Source of the DNA: Elysia marginata | Taxonomy: Eukaryota > Mollusca > Gastropoda > Plakobranchidae | Assembly: GCA_019649035.1 (NCBI GenBank) | Contig: BMAT01011818.1 | Span: 99,243 to 127,840, forward strand | Reading direction: 5' to 3' | Length of the DNA stretch: 28,598 bases | In this document: positions 8,726 to 22,000 of the stretch, in pieces | How positions within the stretch are numbered: the stretch's first letter is position 1 | How the letters are laid out: each line of letters starts with the position of its first letter | Program-made: the position numbers and the translations under genes | The notes under the pieces: model-generated | Databases searched by the model: none | What the model was told of the DNA's origin: nothing | What the model saw: only the letters and a program-made list of their open reading frames with translations

Positions 8726-11700
8726 GTAGGTCTGCCTTTCATCTTCCCTCTTTGGCCCCTTATAAATGTCCTTTCCTCTTTCCTTTTTCTGTTGGAAGTC
8801 ATTGTCTGGCTAGGTTCCTTTCATGTAACAGACTCAATGTATGGCCGGCTTCACATTTGTGTTCGCAGAAGTAGCAAATTGGTAAACTTTTCAGTGGCTG
8901 CCAGATGCATACTGAACAGTTTTTCTATTTTTTTTTTTTAATGTCCATTTTAAAATTGTGTTATATACCAATACACCTCATTTCTAAAGTTAAATTCATT
9001 AAAGCTATTTGATTTATCATTTAATCTTTATTGTAACAAAACTTATTTTGAATAAGGTAACTTCTAATATAATTTTGTATGCTTATTCATCAACCTCTTC
9101 ACGAGGATAGGACAATTATCTTAAAAGAAATTCAGAACATCATTAATGAATATAAAATAAGATGATTTGATATGGTTATCTGCAGATGTTTAATATGGTA
9201 CTATCACTTTGAATTCATAAAGAATAGCTACAAAATGCTAAAAGAATACAGTGCATTCCATTGTCACAAAAAAATCCATCTGGCAGCCATGCACCTTATA
9301 CTTGGCAATGTTGTAATATAAACCTACCACTAGTGTGTGCATGGTTAATGGCATTGGTACTGGACACCACATGGACACTGGGTGGAGCTTCTTCATGTGC
9401 CCTATAGCTAAAAACCTTCAGTGCTTCTGTAATGTTTTGTTTTGGGCTTAAGGTGTTGTTACTGTCTCAGAAATGATGAGCTTTTCTGAAGTTAAATTTA
9501 GATAGTGATCTGAGTGGCCCCTTTTTAAAAAGTTCAATAGTTCTTTGCTCAGAGTTATTGTATAAAATATTTTACAAACTCAGAGAGAAAGAAATTGTGA
9601 TTTATCCTGTAAGCTAGCATTTGTTGCTCTATCTTACTTGTTAACAAACTTGAAAAGTGAAATGAACCTGTTGATTGCACTGTAGACATGCACTGTATGT
9701 CCTGCATTGGGTGGATCTATGTGCACTGAAGATATGTAGAGTGTTCTATGTTTGTTTTGTTGTGTTCTTGGGTGCAGGGTTGCTACACACTACAAGTTTT
9801 GACATTGTTGCAGTAGGTCTAGTTCAACTCTAGTCCAGCCCTAGTCAACAGCGGATCGACTGAGAAGATAAAATTTGGGGATTTTTATATTTGAACCTCA
9901 AATTTAAATTTATGCCTCTTTAGAAAGCTTTTAGCACAATGAGGGATACTAAATATAGTAATGAAGAAGTAAGAGAAGTTCTTAGCTTTTTTGTGTGTCA
10001 TGATGAAGGCCTAGAGAAATAACATCAATTTGATCTGTCCTGGGGGCTGACATCATTGTTGAAACCAATGAGTGCAAAGTCAACCTGTTCATTAGGAAAA
10101 TATTTGAAGGTGTTCATCAATTGTAATTTTCTTTTTCTATTGCATAGCATTGCTTTCTCCATCTTTTTTTCTCCATTTTTATGTAGGTCTAATGCTTTAT
10201 CTCTGTTCATTCTTCAACTGCAAACCCACGTTTGACCTACTTGTTCTGGTGTTTCCATAACTGTAACTTTCCTTTTTTTCCTCATGTCCAAAGTGATAAA
10301 ACAGGTTTGGACAACTCTTATGCAAAAGTTGTCTTCCTTAGTTGGCATTGCCAGAAAGGTAGTGTCCGATTTTTCTGGATATAGAGATTCATCTTCTGGG
10401 ATGAGCAATATGACTATAAAGGGGAAAGATGTCTCAGAGAAATTTCATTTTTTATTGCTTTTTGTGGCTAGCGGTCTAGAGGCTTTCAACCTGGATTGTA
10501 TGTTTTGAGCTTTTGCACTTTTGCAAAAATATTTGCTCCTCTTTTTTCGTTTTAAAGTATTTCAAGCTCTGCTTGGTTTCTGCAAAATCTGCCCGTTTTA
10601 TTCTCTCTCAATTTAGCACAGTTGAATGATATCAAAGAGTCACACAATGTCTGTAAATGGTGTCGAAAATGGTACCTATTCAGTTCTCTCCTTCACATTT
10701 TTTTTATTATTAAAGAAAGCTTGAATTAGTCACAGAACTTTGAATTGGTTAAGTTTTTGTTTTTGTTTTGTCTTGTTTTGTTTTTATAGATAGTTACAAA
10801 ACTTGATGCACATGGCCTTGATTGGTGAAGGGTTCTTTGAACTTGCCTGAATTTCCTTGCTTTGGTAGTAAGTGGTTGAGGGGCTTTTGTAGTTCCTTTT
10901 CTCAATTTTTTTGTTAATTTTCTGTTGTGGAAAAAAATTTTTGAAAACATTTTTATGGTTGCATTTGGGTTGAATTAAGAAAAAACGTACTCCACTTAAG
11001 TACTAGTAGTCTTTTGAGAGTTTCGAATGTGAGAAAAGACATTTAAGTGCATAGCTCTATGGTTTTTATTTTGACTATGCCAACTAGAACAACAAATGTA
11101 GGCCTTCTTGATTTGTATCCTATACAAGCTTGGTATGGGATTTGAGAACATGTATTACCTAAAAGTAGGCCTATAGCATATTTGTACAAAAGATGCTTAA
11201 TGGGAAAATAAGACTTGTTGATAATAACTGTTGTCACGCATATTTTTTTACTATGTAAGATGCAAAGATAACACAAAATTCACATGTAAAGCTTTAAAAC
11301 ATAAAATTGTAGCAAAATTGTCCTTTTTTCACAGCATTCCTACTGTAGCTAGCATGTTATAATCAAGAGTTTGAGCCTCTGAGTCGTATGTTGTTGCAAT
11401 GTTGTAGACTGCTTTGTTTTTCCTTTTACTTTTTATCTGGGCAGGTCCTCTCATTATGTTCTTTTTGGTTTTCCCCCACACCTTGTTCACAATACGTTTT
11501 TGTCATTGCACCAAAAGCTTATTTGTCTTCAGCCAATGTAACACAGTATCAGTCATTATCAAGTAGAAATAAAAGAATAATTTGGTAACCAATGTATTCA
11601 ATCGATCAATAGTTTAATATCTTTGCAAAATTTTCTGAAATGCTTCTGTGTGCATGCTGTTGACAATGAAGCTTTGTTTTTGCACTTCATGCCACACATT

Positions 11701-13114
11701 GTTGGTCCCTGTTATTCTCATAACTCTGCCAACATCCACTCTGCTCAATTAATTCCTAGTTAAGCTTTCTTTTTATTTAAATATTGTGTATAGTTGAAGC
11801 AGAGTTTTCCTACAAGACTATAATTTAAAATGGGTCTAAAAATACAAATGAAATCCTCATGTATGCTTTTCAGGCATTGTCACGATGATAAAAATTAAGA
11901 GTCATAAAATTGTTTGGAATATTAACCCCTTTGTGACGTTTAATGTACACCATATGTCTAATTTTCATGATAAAATGCCGACACAACGTACATCAAAGCA
12001 GTTGATTTTGCCATCCCCATCACGCTTAGACTTACAATGTACAGTCAAACTTGCCTAACCAACCACCTGTCTGAGATGACTGTGTTGGCGAGTGCTTTCT
12101 TATGACTTCCTTGGGTTTTTCCTGCAATGTGACCACTGTACAAACGCGACCGTGGGCAGCTTTATATTTCACAATATGTTTTACAATCTCTTTAAAAAAC
12201 CTCTGAAGGCGACCACTCTTGACCTGAAAAGAACCAACTAGCCATCAGTCCAGTACTCTGGCATGCCTCACGCCTCCCTACTCAACGCTTTTGTTTACCT
12301 GTGATGTAAACCTACAAATTTAATAAGAACAATAGACCAGGTACCCGACATAGCCCATTGACAAGCCCCTCTTTCCCACCCACACCTCCATTATACGAGC
12401 TGAGATGCTTTATAATAGCATGAAAGCCCATTGCAACCACCTGTCCATTACAACCATTATCATTGCTTATCCTTAGTGGTCGCCTTGGGCATGTTTTTCT
12501 GTACCTCCTTTTTTTGTACTGTATAAAAGAAGCATTTAATGCAGAGTCATTTAAAATCCTATTTCAACAATGTTAAAATTTGAACAAATTATCTAACTCT
12601 TCAACTAAAAAAAGGCCCATCATGACGATTGAAAATACCGGTACCTTCATCACTTAGGGGTTAATGTCCATGCATTTGACTTGTAGTTTAGGCTATGGCA
12701 AAAGAAGATATAAATTATCCTGGAATTTTAAGTTGACATGTCTGTCTGAAATCATAAATCCATTATGTTAGTGAAGGCATAAGTTATTTTTGTTCTTTTT
12801 TTTTCAAATTATCATTACTTATGCTAGTTATGTGGGTAGGACCAACTGTATCACATTTTTTAAAAATCAAAGCATATCATAAGTAGCTTTTGTTTTATGC
12901 CTTATTCTTATCTAAAACCAATAAGGCTTTAGGCCATTAAAAAGGTTTTGAAATAAACAGAATTTAGATAGAGGATGAACTATGTAGGCCATAAAAATAA
13001 TTGTTAAAATGATTTTAGCCAAATTCAGTCCGAACGCAGATAGCAGGCCGCACAGTGACTCATATTCAAGTTTTTGTTGTTTTAAATTTTTTTTTTTTTT
13101 CATTTGTATTACAG
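8726..13114 (+). other. Last ESRP intron, 4.4 kb, with a TTAA transposon remnant
   Basis: It runs from GTAGGT to a long T tract plus ATTACAG. Apart from the TTAA-flanked element (11922-12664) I see no gene. Short open frames around 10025-10508 on both strands and 10726-11588 look protein-like in places but have no recognisable domain and no splice context. Confidence 0.8.
11922..12664. mobile_element. Non-autonomous TTAA-flanked element (piggyBac-like)
   Basis: The left end is TTAA (11922-11925) followed by CCCCTTTGTGACG. The right end, reverse-complemented from 12664, is TTAA then CCCCTAAGTGATG. TTAA target duplication plus CCC-starting termini is the hallmark of piggyBac-type elements. The interior has no transposase frame. 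It contains TACAGTCAAACTTGCCTAAC near 12040 and several GCGACCACT-type repeats in both orientations (about 12130-12490), suggesting a second short element inserted within it, ending near TACTGTATAAAA (about 12518-12529). Family assignment rests on termini only. Confidence 0.65.
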
Positions 13115-13273
13115 GTAGGACCAGACACTATCAGTATACAGACAAATTTGGAAGGGAAACCCAATGGTGATGCTCTCATCTCATTTTCGTCAAGACTGGA
13201 GGCAGAACGAGCTATTGTGGAAAAAAACAGAAGACATCTAGGCAATAGATTTGTGGAACTTTTCATGGCATAA
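13115..13273 (+). CDS. ESRP (fusilli) homologue: ESRP/Fusilli-type splicing regulator, last coding exon (end of RRM4, stop)
   Basis: The acceptor is a T tract of more than ten bases plus CATTTGTATTACAG (ends 13114). The exon is in phase 0 and ends at TAA 13271-13273, adding 52 residues. It completes the fourth RRM-like domain: TISIQTNLEGKPNGDALISF contains the RNP1-like core NGDALISF, then EAERAIVEKNRRHLGN and RFVELFMA at the C-terminus. The NRRHLGNRFVELF block repeats the pattern at the end of RRM2 (GSRYIELF), which supports common descent of the domains. Vertebrate ESRP1/2, as I recall them, keep only the start of this region (an RMQGL...FFQGY-like strand and helix) and then end differently, so a full domain here is probably the ancestral state. 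Confidence 0.92.
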   Translation, partial: VGPDTISIQTNLEGKPNGDALISFSSRLEAERAIVEKNRRHLGNRFVELFMA

Positions 13274-14752
13274 CAGGAGAGAAAAGTAAAGAAAGATCCC
13301 CTTTACCTGTTAAAAGGCAGCAAGTGGGTTCTTAGTGGTAAAATTTCGACAAAGGAAAAATGTCATAACTTTTTTTAGTCTAGGTCTTCCAGCACAAATA
13401 ATAGTTACAAAGAAAATATTTATATAAGTCAATGATGTCTGCAAAAGTTCATAGCTTAGTACCCGTCAATGACAGAGGCAGCATTGTGCTTTAATACAAT
13501 TTCGATGATGAATTAAAAAGGGAGAAAAGAATTTATATCAGTTTTGAAAAAAAAAGGAACAAATATAGACCATATATGGTCATAAAATAGAGTAATAGTA
13601 TAAATGTGCGCAATTATTGGGATTCAGTTAATATTAAATAACTTGGGCAAAACATTGTGTATACTAGCTGTTCCTTTTTTTCTGTCTCAATCTGTAAAAA
13701 ATCATGGAGTAAATATATAGAAAAGACGCAAACAAAAATATTTAGTTATCTGAGTGAGCAGAAACTTCCTCATTAATTTTCTCTTTCTATGAAATTCTCA
13801 ATTCAGTTGTATTGCAATGTGCATACTAACAAAGATGCCCCAGTTAAGACAAAGTGATATTTCAACCATTTTTGGAAGGGATATTTACTTTTTTTAGTGA
13901 TTGTTGTTTTTTTTTCTTGAGCTTGCTTCAAGCATCCTATTTCTGTTTGAATAACACCCAAATTGAACTTTTATTAAATATATTTAAATCGTATGTGTAA
14001 CAAACTTAATGATATTCAGTGAATAATTTCTTTATCCTTATGATATAGTTTCTTATTGTTGTCAACTATCGATACCATTATTTTGAATTACATGCACAAG
14101 TAATACTAATTGGACAAAGATGTCAACATTTAAGAGTTGTCATAGGTACCAACCAGGTGTATCTATATGATTTTGTTTTTGCTTCAAAATATTTTGTTGC
14201 TATTTGACCACTGAGAGTTGTAAAACAGAAAGGTTTTTATGATCACCTCACCTTACTCTCCACACTGCCACACATGACTGACCTTTGTTTAATGGCTTCC
14301 ATACATTATAAATGTTTATTAATAATAACCTTCTTTATGTATTGCAAGTGCCTTCATATGTTCATACAATTTCAATATTTACTCTTCTTGTCTTTGATGA
14401 TTTATCATAGCCTATTTTAGTTCATTGTAGAGAACCTCAAAATAGACTGCATTTTGGACTATTTGAAGATAGACAATACCATAAAATTAAAAATATTCAA
14501 GAAGCTATAAGTTTTACTTTGTTTAGCAGCAAAAGGTTATTTCTAAGTGTTCAATTAAAGGACAAAATAATGTCCATAAGGGGATATACAGTTAGAGCAA
14601 GTGAATTTATCACTTCAAATGTTAGAGAAAAATAAACTGATGTCAAAGTAATTTTTACATGGCTCTGTGGCTTAGACTATAAAAATGCAATTTGTATTTT
14701 CTGTGTTCTTTTAATGAGTATGTATCAATAAAGTTTTATATTTTTGGCAGAG
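13274..14752 (+). other. Candidate ESRP 3' UTR with poly(A) signals
   Basis: AT-rich sequence after the stop with no open frame worth calling. AATAAA hexamers occur at 14631-14636, 14727-14732 and 14769-14774; the middle one is followed by a T-rich TTTTATATTTTTGG stretch and is my preferred poly(A) signal. Later hexamers exist, so a longer UTR cannot be excluded without transcript data. Confidence 0.4.
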
Positions 14753-15233
14753 TTCAATTCAAATTGAAAATAAAGGTGAAATTCATGTTACTGAACTGAC
14801 AGTTTCTCAAGATATACAGAATGATATGTAATATATTATATTTTTTAATGAATTTTACAAAATAATTCTTCCTTTGCAAGACGTGCCTTATTCTACTTTA
14901 AATTAGCTATTTATAAAAATGTTGTGCAATTTACAATTTCCTTCTGAGGTTTTACACTATTTCTTAGCTATTTCCTGTCTTTTGATTTCAGACTTTTTGG
15001 AAATACTAATTACAGATTTTATCTTGTTTTATCAAGTTTTCTGTCATGTAGAGTGCCTTAAAAGCATAAAATACCGAGAAAAGCACAATCGGTAAATTTC
15101 TGTAGGTGCAGATACAGTTGAATTGAAGTTTTGCCTTTCTTGTTGTCTTAAATAGGAATACCTATCTTTTATTTCTTATTTTTGTTAGTACAGTAAAAAT
15201 AGTGTTGTAATGTGATTGTTTGATCTAATCAGT
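14753..15233. other. AT-rich non-coding stretch
   Basis: No gene or structured repeat seen. It may be distal 3' UTR or intergenic sequence. Confidence 0.5.
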
Positions 15234-15346
15234 CTGCTGCTGCTGCTGCTCCTCCTCCTCCTACTACTACTACTACTAGGCCTACTACTGCTGCTACTAC
15301 TACTACTACTACTACTACTGCTACTATACTACTGATATAACTACTA

Positions 15347-15410
<64 letters not shown>

Positions 15411-15450
15411 CACAACCACTACTTTTAGTGCTGCTGCTGCATCTGCTGCC
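15234..15450. repeat. Compound CTG/CTC/CTA trinucleotide repeat
   Basis: A run of CTG units passes into CCT units, then a long CTA/TAC array with a few interruptions (TAGGCC, CTG, ACC), and ends in CTG/CTGCAT units. It totals about 215 bp, with the purest CTA section at about 15354-15410. There is no frame or splice evidence that it is coding. Confidence 0.95.
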
Positions 15451-15961
15451 ATTATTTTAATGCTGCTGTTACTTTTGTTGTCATTTTGTAACAATTTATT
15501 GAACTTTCTTTTTCTACTGTTAATATGAAAGTGTTTATAATTATTATTTTACTTCCACTACTCCTGACCTTGGTGCCTTAAATTGGCTATGATAAACACT
15601 GTTCAGTCTACAAGACAGCCATCTAAAATTTAACATCTTCCTTTTCAAGATTATTTTTCTAAGATGTACGTCTATTTTAAGTATTTTAGACTAAAAATGA
15701 AACCAAACTTTGACCTGAAATAATATGCTTACTGTAGGCTACCAGTGATGCTTTTCTCAGCAAGTAAAAGCATACTATTTTTTTCAAATTGTGCTTTCTC
15801 ATTTCATATGACTTGAACTAAGCAGTTTTTTCGTACATGGTGAATCTGAATTTGTATCACAATTATTTTGATTTTAAAATGTATGAAGTTTCTGTTCGAC
15901 TCTTTGAGGAAATGAAATTAGGCTTTTTTGATTAATACTTGTGTCTCGTACTGTTTTTGTC
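15451..15961. other. AT-rich non-coding stretch
   Basis: No feature that I can support between the triplet array and the CT array. Confidence 0.5.
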
Positions 15962-16037
15962 TTTCTACTGCTCTCTCTTGCTCTCCCCCTTTCTCTCTTT
16001 CTCTCTCTCTCTCTCTCTCNNNNNNNNNNNNNNNNNN

Positions 16038-16068
<31 letters not shown>
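15962..16068. repeat. (CT)n microsatellite with assembly gap
   Basis: An increasingly pure CT array from about 15985 to 16068 is interrupted by 18 N at 16020-16037. The array length is therefore unresolved. Ser/Leu-repeat open frames across it are artefacts. Confidence 0.95.
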
Positions 16069-16071
<3 letters not shown>

Positions 16072-19000
16072 GCTTCCTTTTTCCCTCTTGACTTTCTTTT
16101 TTCTCTATATTACCATATCACACTCCAATCTTCAATGTAAATTATAATTCTTTTAATTAGCTTTTTCTATTTATTGACAGACTGAAATCAACAGAGGAAT
16201 TATATTTCATTAGTGTTAAAAACAATCAGGATATTTTTTCTGTAGCTCTGAATATCCAGATGTCATGGTCTGAGTCAACTCAATTCTCAAAGTCCCACTA
16301 TTCCCAATTATTCATTATGACAAAGGAAATTTTAGGTTATGTACCTCTTATTTTATCTTAAGCTCCCTATTTCAAATACAAACATTGTGATAACAGTGTT
16401 AACAGATCTTAGCAGTTTTAAAAACTATTGATTTTTTAAAGCAAAAGTCTTTTTGTAAGCAATATTTCAAAACTTGTAGAAAACTTGATTGTTTCCTTTG
16501 TGCTGTCAAGAAAGATGTAAATATGCATTTTTTTTTCTTTTGACTGAATGTCTACTATGCTCACTGCCATTTTTTTCTTGGCAATGAAAAGAAGTCTCAA
16601 ATTGTTTGTCTCATTAGTTAACAAACAATATCTATGTAAAATCTCTGTACATAAGCCTGTGTCCTTAAAATTCAGTTTCATTCATCTTTCTCTTTCAACT
16701 TATCAATATTTTTAAGGAAACGAAAATGATAATTCAAAGTCGTTTACTTTGACATTCATCTATTTTTGTTGCTTTGATTATTTTGTTATAAATATTAATC
16801 ATGTCGCCTTTCTGTTATGATTATTTAAGGTTCTTATTGTTATAATTTTTGTTCTTATTCTTTCTATTATTATTATTGTTAATATTATTATCTTTTACCA
16901 TATCAATATCATTTTGATTCTCATTACTTTATGATACTGCAACTATGCTCATATCTTCCCTATTGTTAATATTTCTTTGATTTATATAATGCCTCAGCAT
17001 TATGATCGTAAATATAATGAAGTTTTGAAAACAAAAGAAAGAACTCAAATGCCTTTTTCTAGATAACTGGTGGTTTAAATTAGAGTTTCTCTGGAATGAT
17101 GAATTCAATTTTAAACTCATTTCCAGATCTATGCATGTACTTTTTCTGTTGCGGTGAAACAGATTAAATTTTGCGACTTTTCTGTCAACTTCAATTAGTC
17201 TTTGTCCACCCAGTCAGGGTTGGTTTTCTTTCCTATTTTGTGACAATAATATATGATCTGATTTCATTATTTTGAGATCTGATTTAGAAGATCTCAAGAA
17301 TAAAAAGTGTTGTGATCTTTGTGCCACAGGCCTAGAGTGTGATTAATTGTAAAGTAAATATCTGTAATTGGATATATCTCATTGTGATGAAACGATAGGT
17401 TGAATTATTTTAATTAAGATTGCCTTTTTAAATGAAAATCTTGCCTTACTGTTGGTTAAGTCTGTTTTGACATATTTATGTTTTAAAGCAAATATAAAGA
17501 GCAAAGTTGTTTTGTGGGTCCAAACATCCATCTTATCAGATGCGATGTAGCTGAATGCTCTTAATTGATCATTTTTAATTAAAGACTGGCCTGTCTTGAG
17601 GGCAAGACCAAAGCCTTATATAAGCAATCAAAGTTATAAAGCACCAACTACTGATGTATTATTTTTTTATTAATAGTACACTTAGGAAGCTTTAAAAAAA
17701 ACAAAACTAATTCTCACATTTCAGTTCTGTTTGAAATATGATCTTTCTGAGAATATCATATTTTTATTTAGATCTCATCAAAATAAAAAATTAGAATGTG
17801 AATATATTTGACAGCAAAGCCAGAGTTTCTTTCACTGTAGCCTACATTGAACCTACAGATACAGTACCTTTTCATGGTGCATTTTTTTTTACTTTTTTGT
17901 CAAATGAAGACATCATAATCTTTACTATGCAACAGAGGCATTGACGTACAGCCGAGTCCAGATAAATTGAAACTTGATAATTCAAATAATTACTTCATTT
18001 GAATTAAATTCAGATTGCTAATGTATTGTAAACTGTTCATTTCTGGATAGTTTTAAGTTAAATTTTGTCCCAGTTGGGTTTGAAATATCCAGACTAGACT
18101 GCAGGTAATTTTGTTCAGCACTTTGTTGCACATAGTCATTAAAAAAGAAGAAAATATAAAATAATATTTGTAAACAAGAAATTAAGCAAAAAGTAAGGTC
18201 AATTTATGTAACTGCATTTAAACAACATTAAGAATGAAAATTTGTTGGATCTTTATCCATAAAATTTTTTTCTGTGATTGATTGAGAAAGGAGTTTTCAC
18301 TCTTTTAGCCTACTGAGCTTTTATAGATTTAGGTCAGCTTTTTTTTTAACATTAAGTGAAGGATGCAGGCTGTGATAAAGTCTAGTCCTTCAGCCATGTA
18401 CAGAATTCAGTTTGAACAATAATTTTAGCATAAAATAATTCATTCGTCTCCAAAGAATGAGACCTCAAATGTCATACAGCATCTTGATTATGTGGCTTGT
18501 AAAGTTTTTCCCCTTACATTCCAGCACAACTATTTCAGTTATGAGAGTGATTACCCTCTGAAGTGAATATTACATATTATCCTAATATTCAAGAAAAAAA
18601 AAAAAGAACTTCCTGCCATCATTCCAGTTGAGTCAGATATGGGTAGATTGTAAAAAAGTTTGAAGTGATTTTTTTCTTCTTTTTATTACTTCATCTACGG
18701 AAAATGTGATATCATTTCAGGAAGTAATGATAATCCTGTGCTTCTTTTTTATGTTTAAGTGTTAAGAACGCATTTTTAAATAACTCCAGTGTCTTGAAAA
18801 GGTAATGGGACATCATATTCATTAAAACTGGTTGCAAGAAAGCATCAGTTTGATTATAAAATAAAGTGTTGGTTAGTCCTTATGCCACACCAGCTGAGTT
18901 AGAATTAAACTATTGTTCCTTTTTGCTGTACAAACTATTTTATTTCATCAAAACCACTTACATTTATTTTATGCGACTTGCTACCATAATTATTGAACTT

Positions 19001-22000
19001 TTAATATGTTGTGTCAATATTCTTTGCTTTTATTGCCAATTTTGTTCTGTTGTGATTTGCAATGCTTATATCGTATAATTTATTGTTTTTTGTCATTACG
19101 TCTATTCTAGTCATGGATGTGTTTCAGGGTAGAATAATTTTTGTGCTTTTATCAGTGAAGCTGTTGAAGAGGCTTCTTCCATGGCACTACAGAAATATGT
19201 GTTATATTGCTTATAACTGCAATGAGACTAATTATTGTATAACATGTACATATTCAAATTAACATATATTATGATGCAGCATGCAATTATTAGTTATATC
19301 TTATTCTGGTCAGATCAATTCTCTTGCATTCATCAAACTTTTCCCCCTTCTTATTGAATTCTGGGAATTTAACTCCATCAAGTAATCACAATCACCTCTC
19401 AATTTGTTTTCATTTTCAAATTTATTTTAAAAATTAATGAAAGAAAAGCAAGTGAGTGAAATCAATTTAACAATGAGTTGTTCAAGCATTCCATTATGGT
19501 TCTTCAAAAAAAAGCCCTTTTTTCTCTTCCATTTAAAAAATTTTGCTTTGATAATAATATAGTTTTGTTTGCTTGGAGCCATATAATGCTTCACTTATTC
19601 ACATACTTGAATTAGACTCTTGAAGTTTTGTAATGTTTGCACAAATGTTTTACAGTTGATCTGATAAAACAATGTGAAAACAGACTACAAAAGCTGTTAG
19701 TGTTAAAGCATGACCTGTACATATTGTGTCTGTGTAAAGTTTAAATGCATGTCTATTTATTGTAAAGAAAAAAAGAATTATTCATATAAATGTAGCTAGT
19801 ATATTGCCTGATATTCTTCTCCTCCTTTTGGTAGGCCTACACTGTTGAGAGGAGGAAAAACTCTTGGAAGATCATATCATTAATTGTTAAAAAAGATAGA
19901 TACACTTACCTGAACCGGACAGTGGAATAACCTGTCTTTCATTTGTCTATTTATGGCTAGTCTAGAATCACATGCAATCTGTCTCATTCAACTTTTCAAC
20001 AATTGTATTAGTTAAGCTAATGATTGCTGTTGTAGACTTTTCCCTGGAACATCCTATCTGGCTTTGTTTGCTAAGAGAAATTTGCTTAGACTTTGCTTTA
20101 TATGCTTCCAATGGATGGTAATTTTTTTTTTGTTTTTTTGTTTTGTATTTTTTTTTTGGGGGGGGATAAAGTAAGCTTAAAGCTATAACCAGAAAATGTT
20201 ACTATCTTTTTATTAATGATATAACAGTTCATAAGGCCTGATATTAAATAGCGGTTGTTTTTTTTACAAACTGAGGTGAGAACCGTGAAAGTGGCAGGCA
20301 ATCACTTAAACATCTATTATCTTTTCTAAACTGTTTGAAAAAGAATCAAACAAAACAAATAATATGACAGCCGATAGATAGTTCACATTTTCAAAGGACA
20401 TCTTGTAGGCCTAACTGAGAAGCGAAGGAACTAGAAGGTGTCCAAATCCAATGACTTTATTCAAATTTTAACCCTTTTTTTCTCTCTCTTTTGTTAGGCT
20501 TACCTATGCAGAGCGAATCGATGATCATTCCAAAGCAAATATTTTTGTTGACTTATTGATGTTTTTTGCCTTCTTTTTTAGTTAAAATAAATGAAACATT
20601 TGAAAACAGTGGCAGCCTAAAAATGACAAACCTTTGACTTCTGACATCAGAAACGTTTGTTCAAGCACTCTTTCATATATAATGTTTTTTTTTAAGTAAG
20701 TTAAATCATCTCTTTGCAGAACATATGATCACTCTGAAATTTGAAAAGGAAAGAAAAGTGTTTAATTAAAACTTTCTTGGATATGAAGTCTGTGGGGGAG
20801 GGGGGAAGCAAATTAGTCATGGTATGTTAAGAAATTATCTCTGCCAAATTAGCCTTTCCCAAATACCACTACCTCTGAGAACTCATGTTGAAACTGTAAT
20901 GATGACCCCAACAATGATGTGAATAGCCCAAAGTGAATATATTATATAGGAAAAACACAAGCATTTGGCTGTGAACATGTGCTCGTTTCAGATTAAGCAG
21001 TTTGGGTTGACTTTGATCTCAAATTTATTCCATATCACTTGATCATTCATTGTCCTTATTGTTGTAATGGGAACCAAAAATTTATTAGTATTTGCAAAGT
21101 TTATTCCAAAATTTTTCCAACTCTTTTCTATGTATGAAATGATTTTTAAAAATTTTTTTTTAACATCTAGAATTTTTTAAAGGTGATAAGTTTTAGGGGG
21201 TTTTTTTTATTTTTTAATTGGTAATTTTATTTCTTTAACTTTATAATAATAGAACCACCTGAGAATGATCTCCACAGAAAAGCGTATAATTATCTAAATT
21301 AGTAACACAATATGTGTATCAAAATGTTTCCAATTTCTAATTTGTAAAGTCAAATTTTTAATGGTTAGTAAATGTACATATGCAACTTGTCAAGTGCATG
21401 GCTTATAATATTACTAATTCAAATAAAGACAGTGCAAATGTAATTGTTTTATTCTAAGAAGCCCAGCTCAATTGAAACTGCCAATACTATTGTTTGTTTT
21501 AATATGAAAAGCCTGATGTGACATAAAATTGAAAACATGTCTGTATCTAACGTAGTTATAAGTTAAAACCTCTTGTTTCCTTTCTTAGTCTTCCCCAACA
21601 ATGTTTCTTTCCATTTACATTTTAGATTTAGATGATTAACTTTAATCTGTGAGAAATGGATGCAGTAAAAAGCCACATGCATTAAATATTTTCCCAAAAC
21701 TTATGACTTCGTTATTTGTCTGTCTATATTGGAAATTATTGAAAAGAGAAATACATTAAGTATTATTATTTGGTATTTGCATTTTTCAAGTTTTAGAGAA
21801 AATTCAAACACTTGATGTTATTATTATGACATAGATTTTTACAAGGTGTGATTGAAAATGCTATTCAAGTTTACTTCGATATTGAGGATCATGTAAAAGA
21901 TGTAACTCTGATTTCAACAAAAGTACAAATACCAAGTTTCGGTAAACTAATCCTCAATTCCAGTCCTTCTTTTAGCTAACTCTTGTCTCTAAGTCCATGG

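Noticed and set aside
8726..8941. Treating the read-through tail as the normal C-terminus of the gene
   Set aside because: The GAG|GTAGGT donor and the in-phase exon at 13115 complete an RRM, so splicing is the better model.
10025..10508. Adjacent short open frames on both strands inside the last intron
   Set aside because: Each is under 75 residues, with no domain, splice signals or shared frame that I recognise; compatible with chance.
15928..16147. Two overlapping Ser/Leu-repeat open frames
   Set aside because: They are the two frames of the CT microsatellite, crossing N bases.
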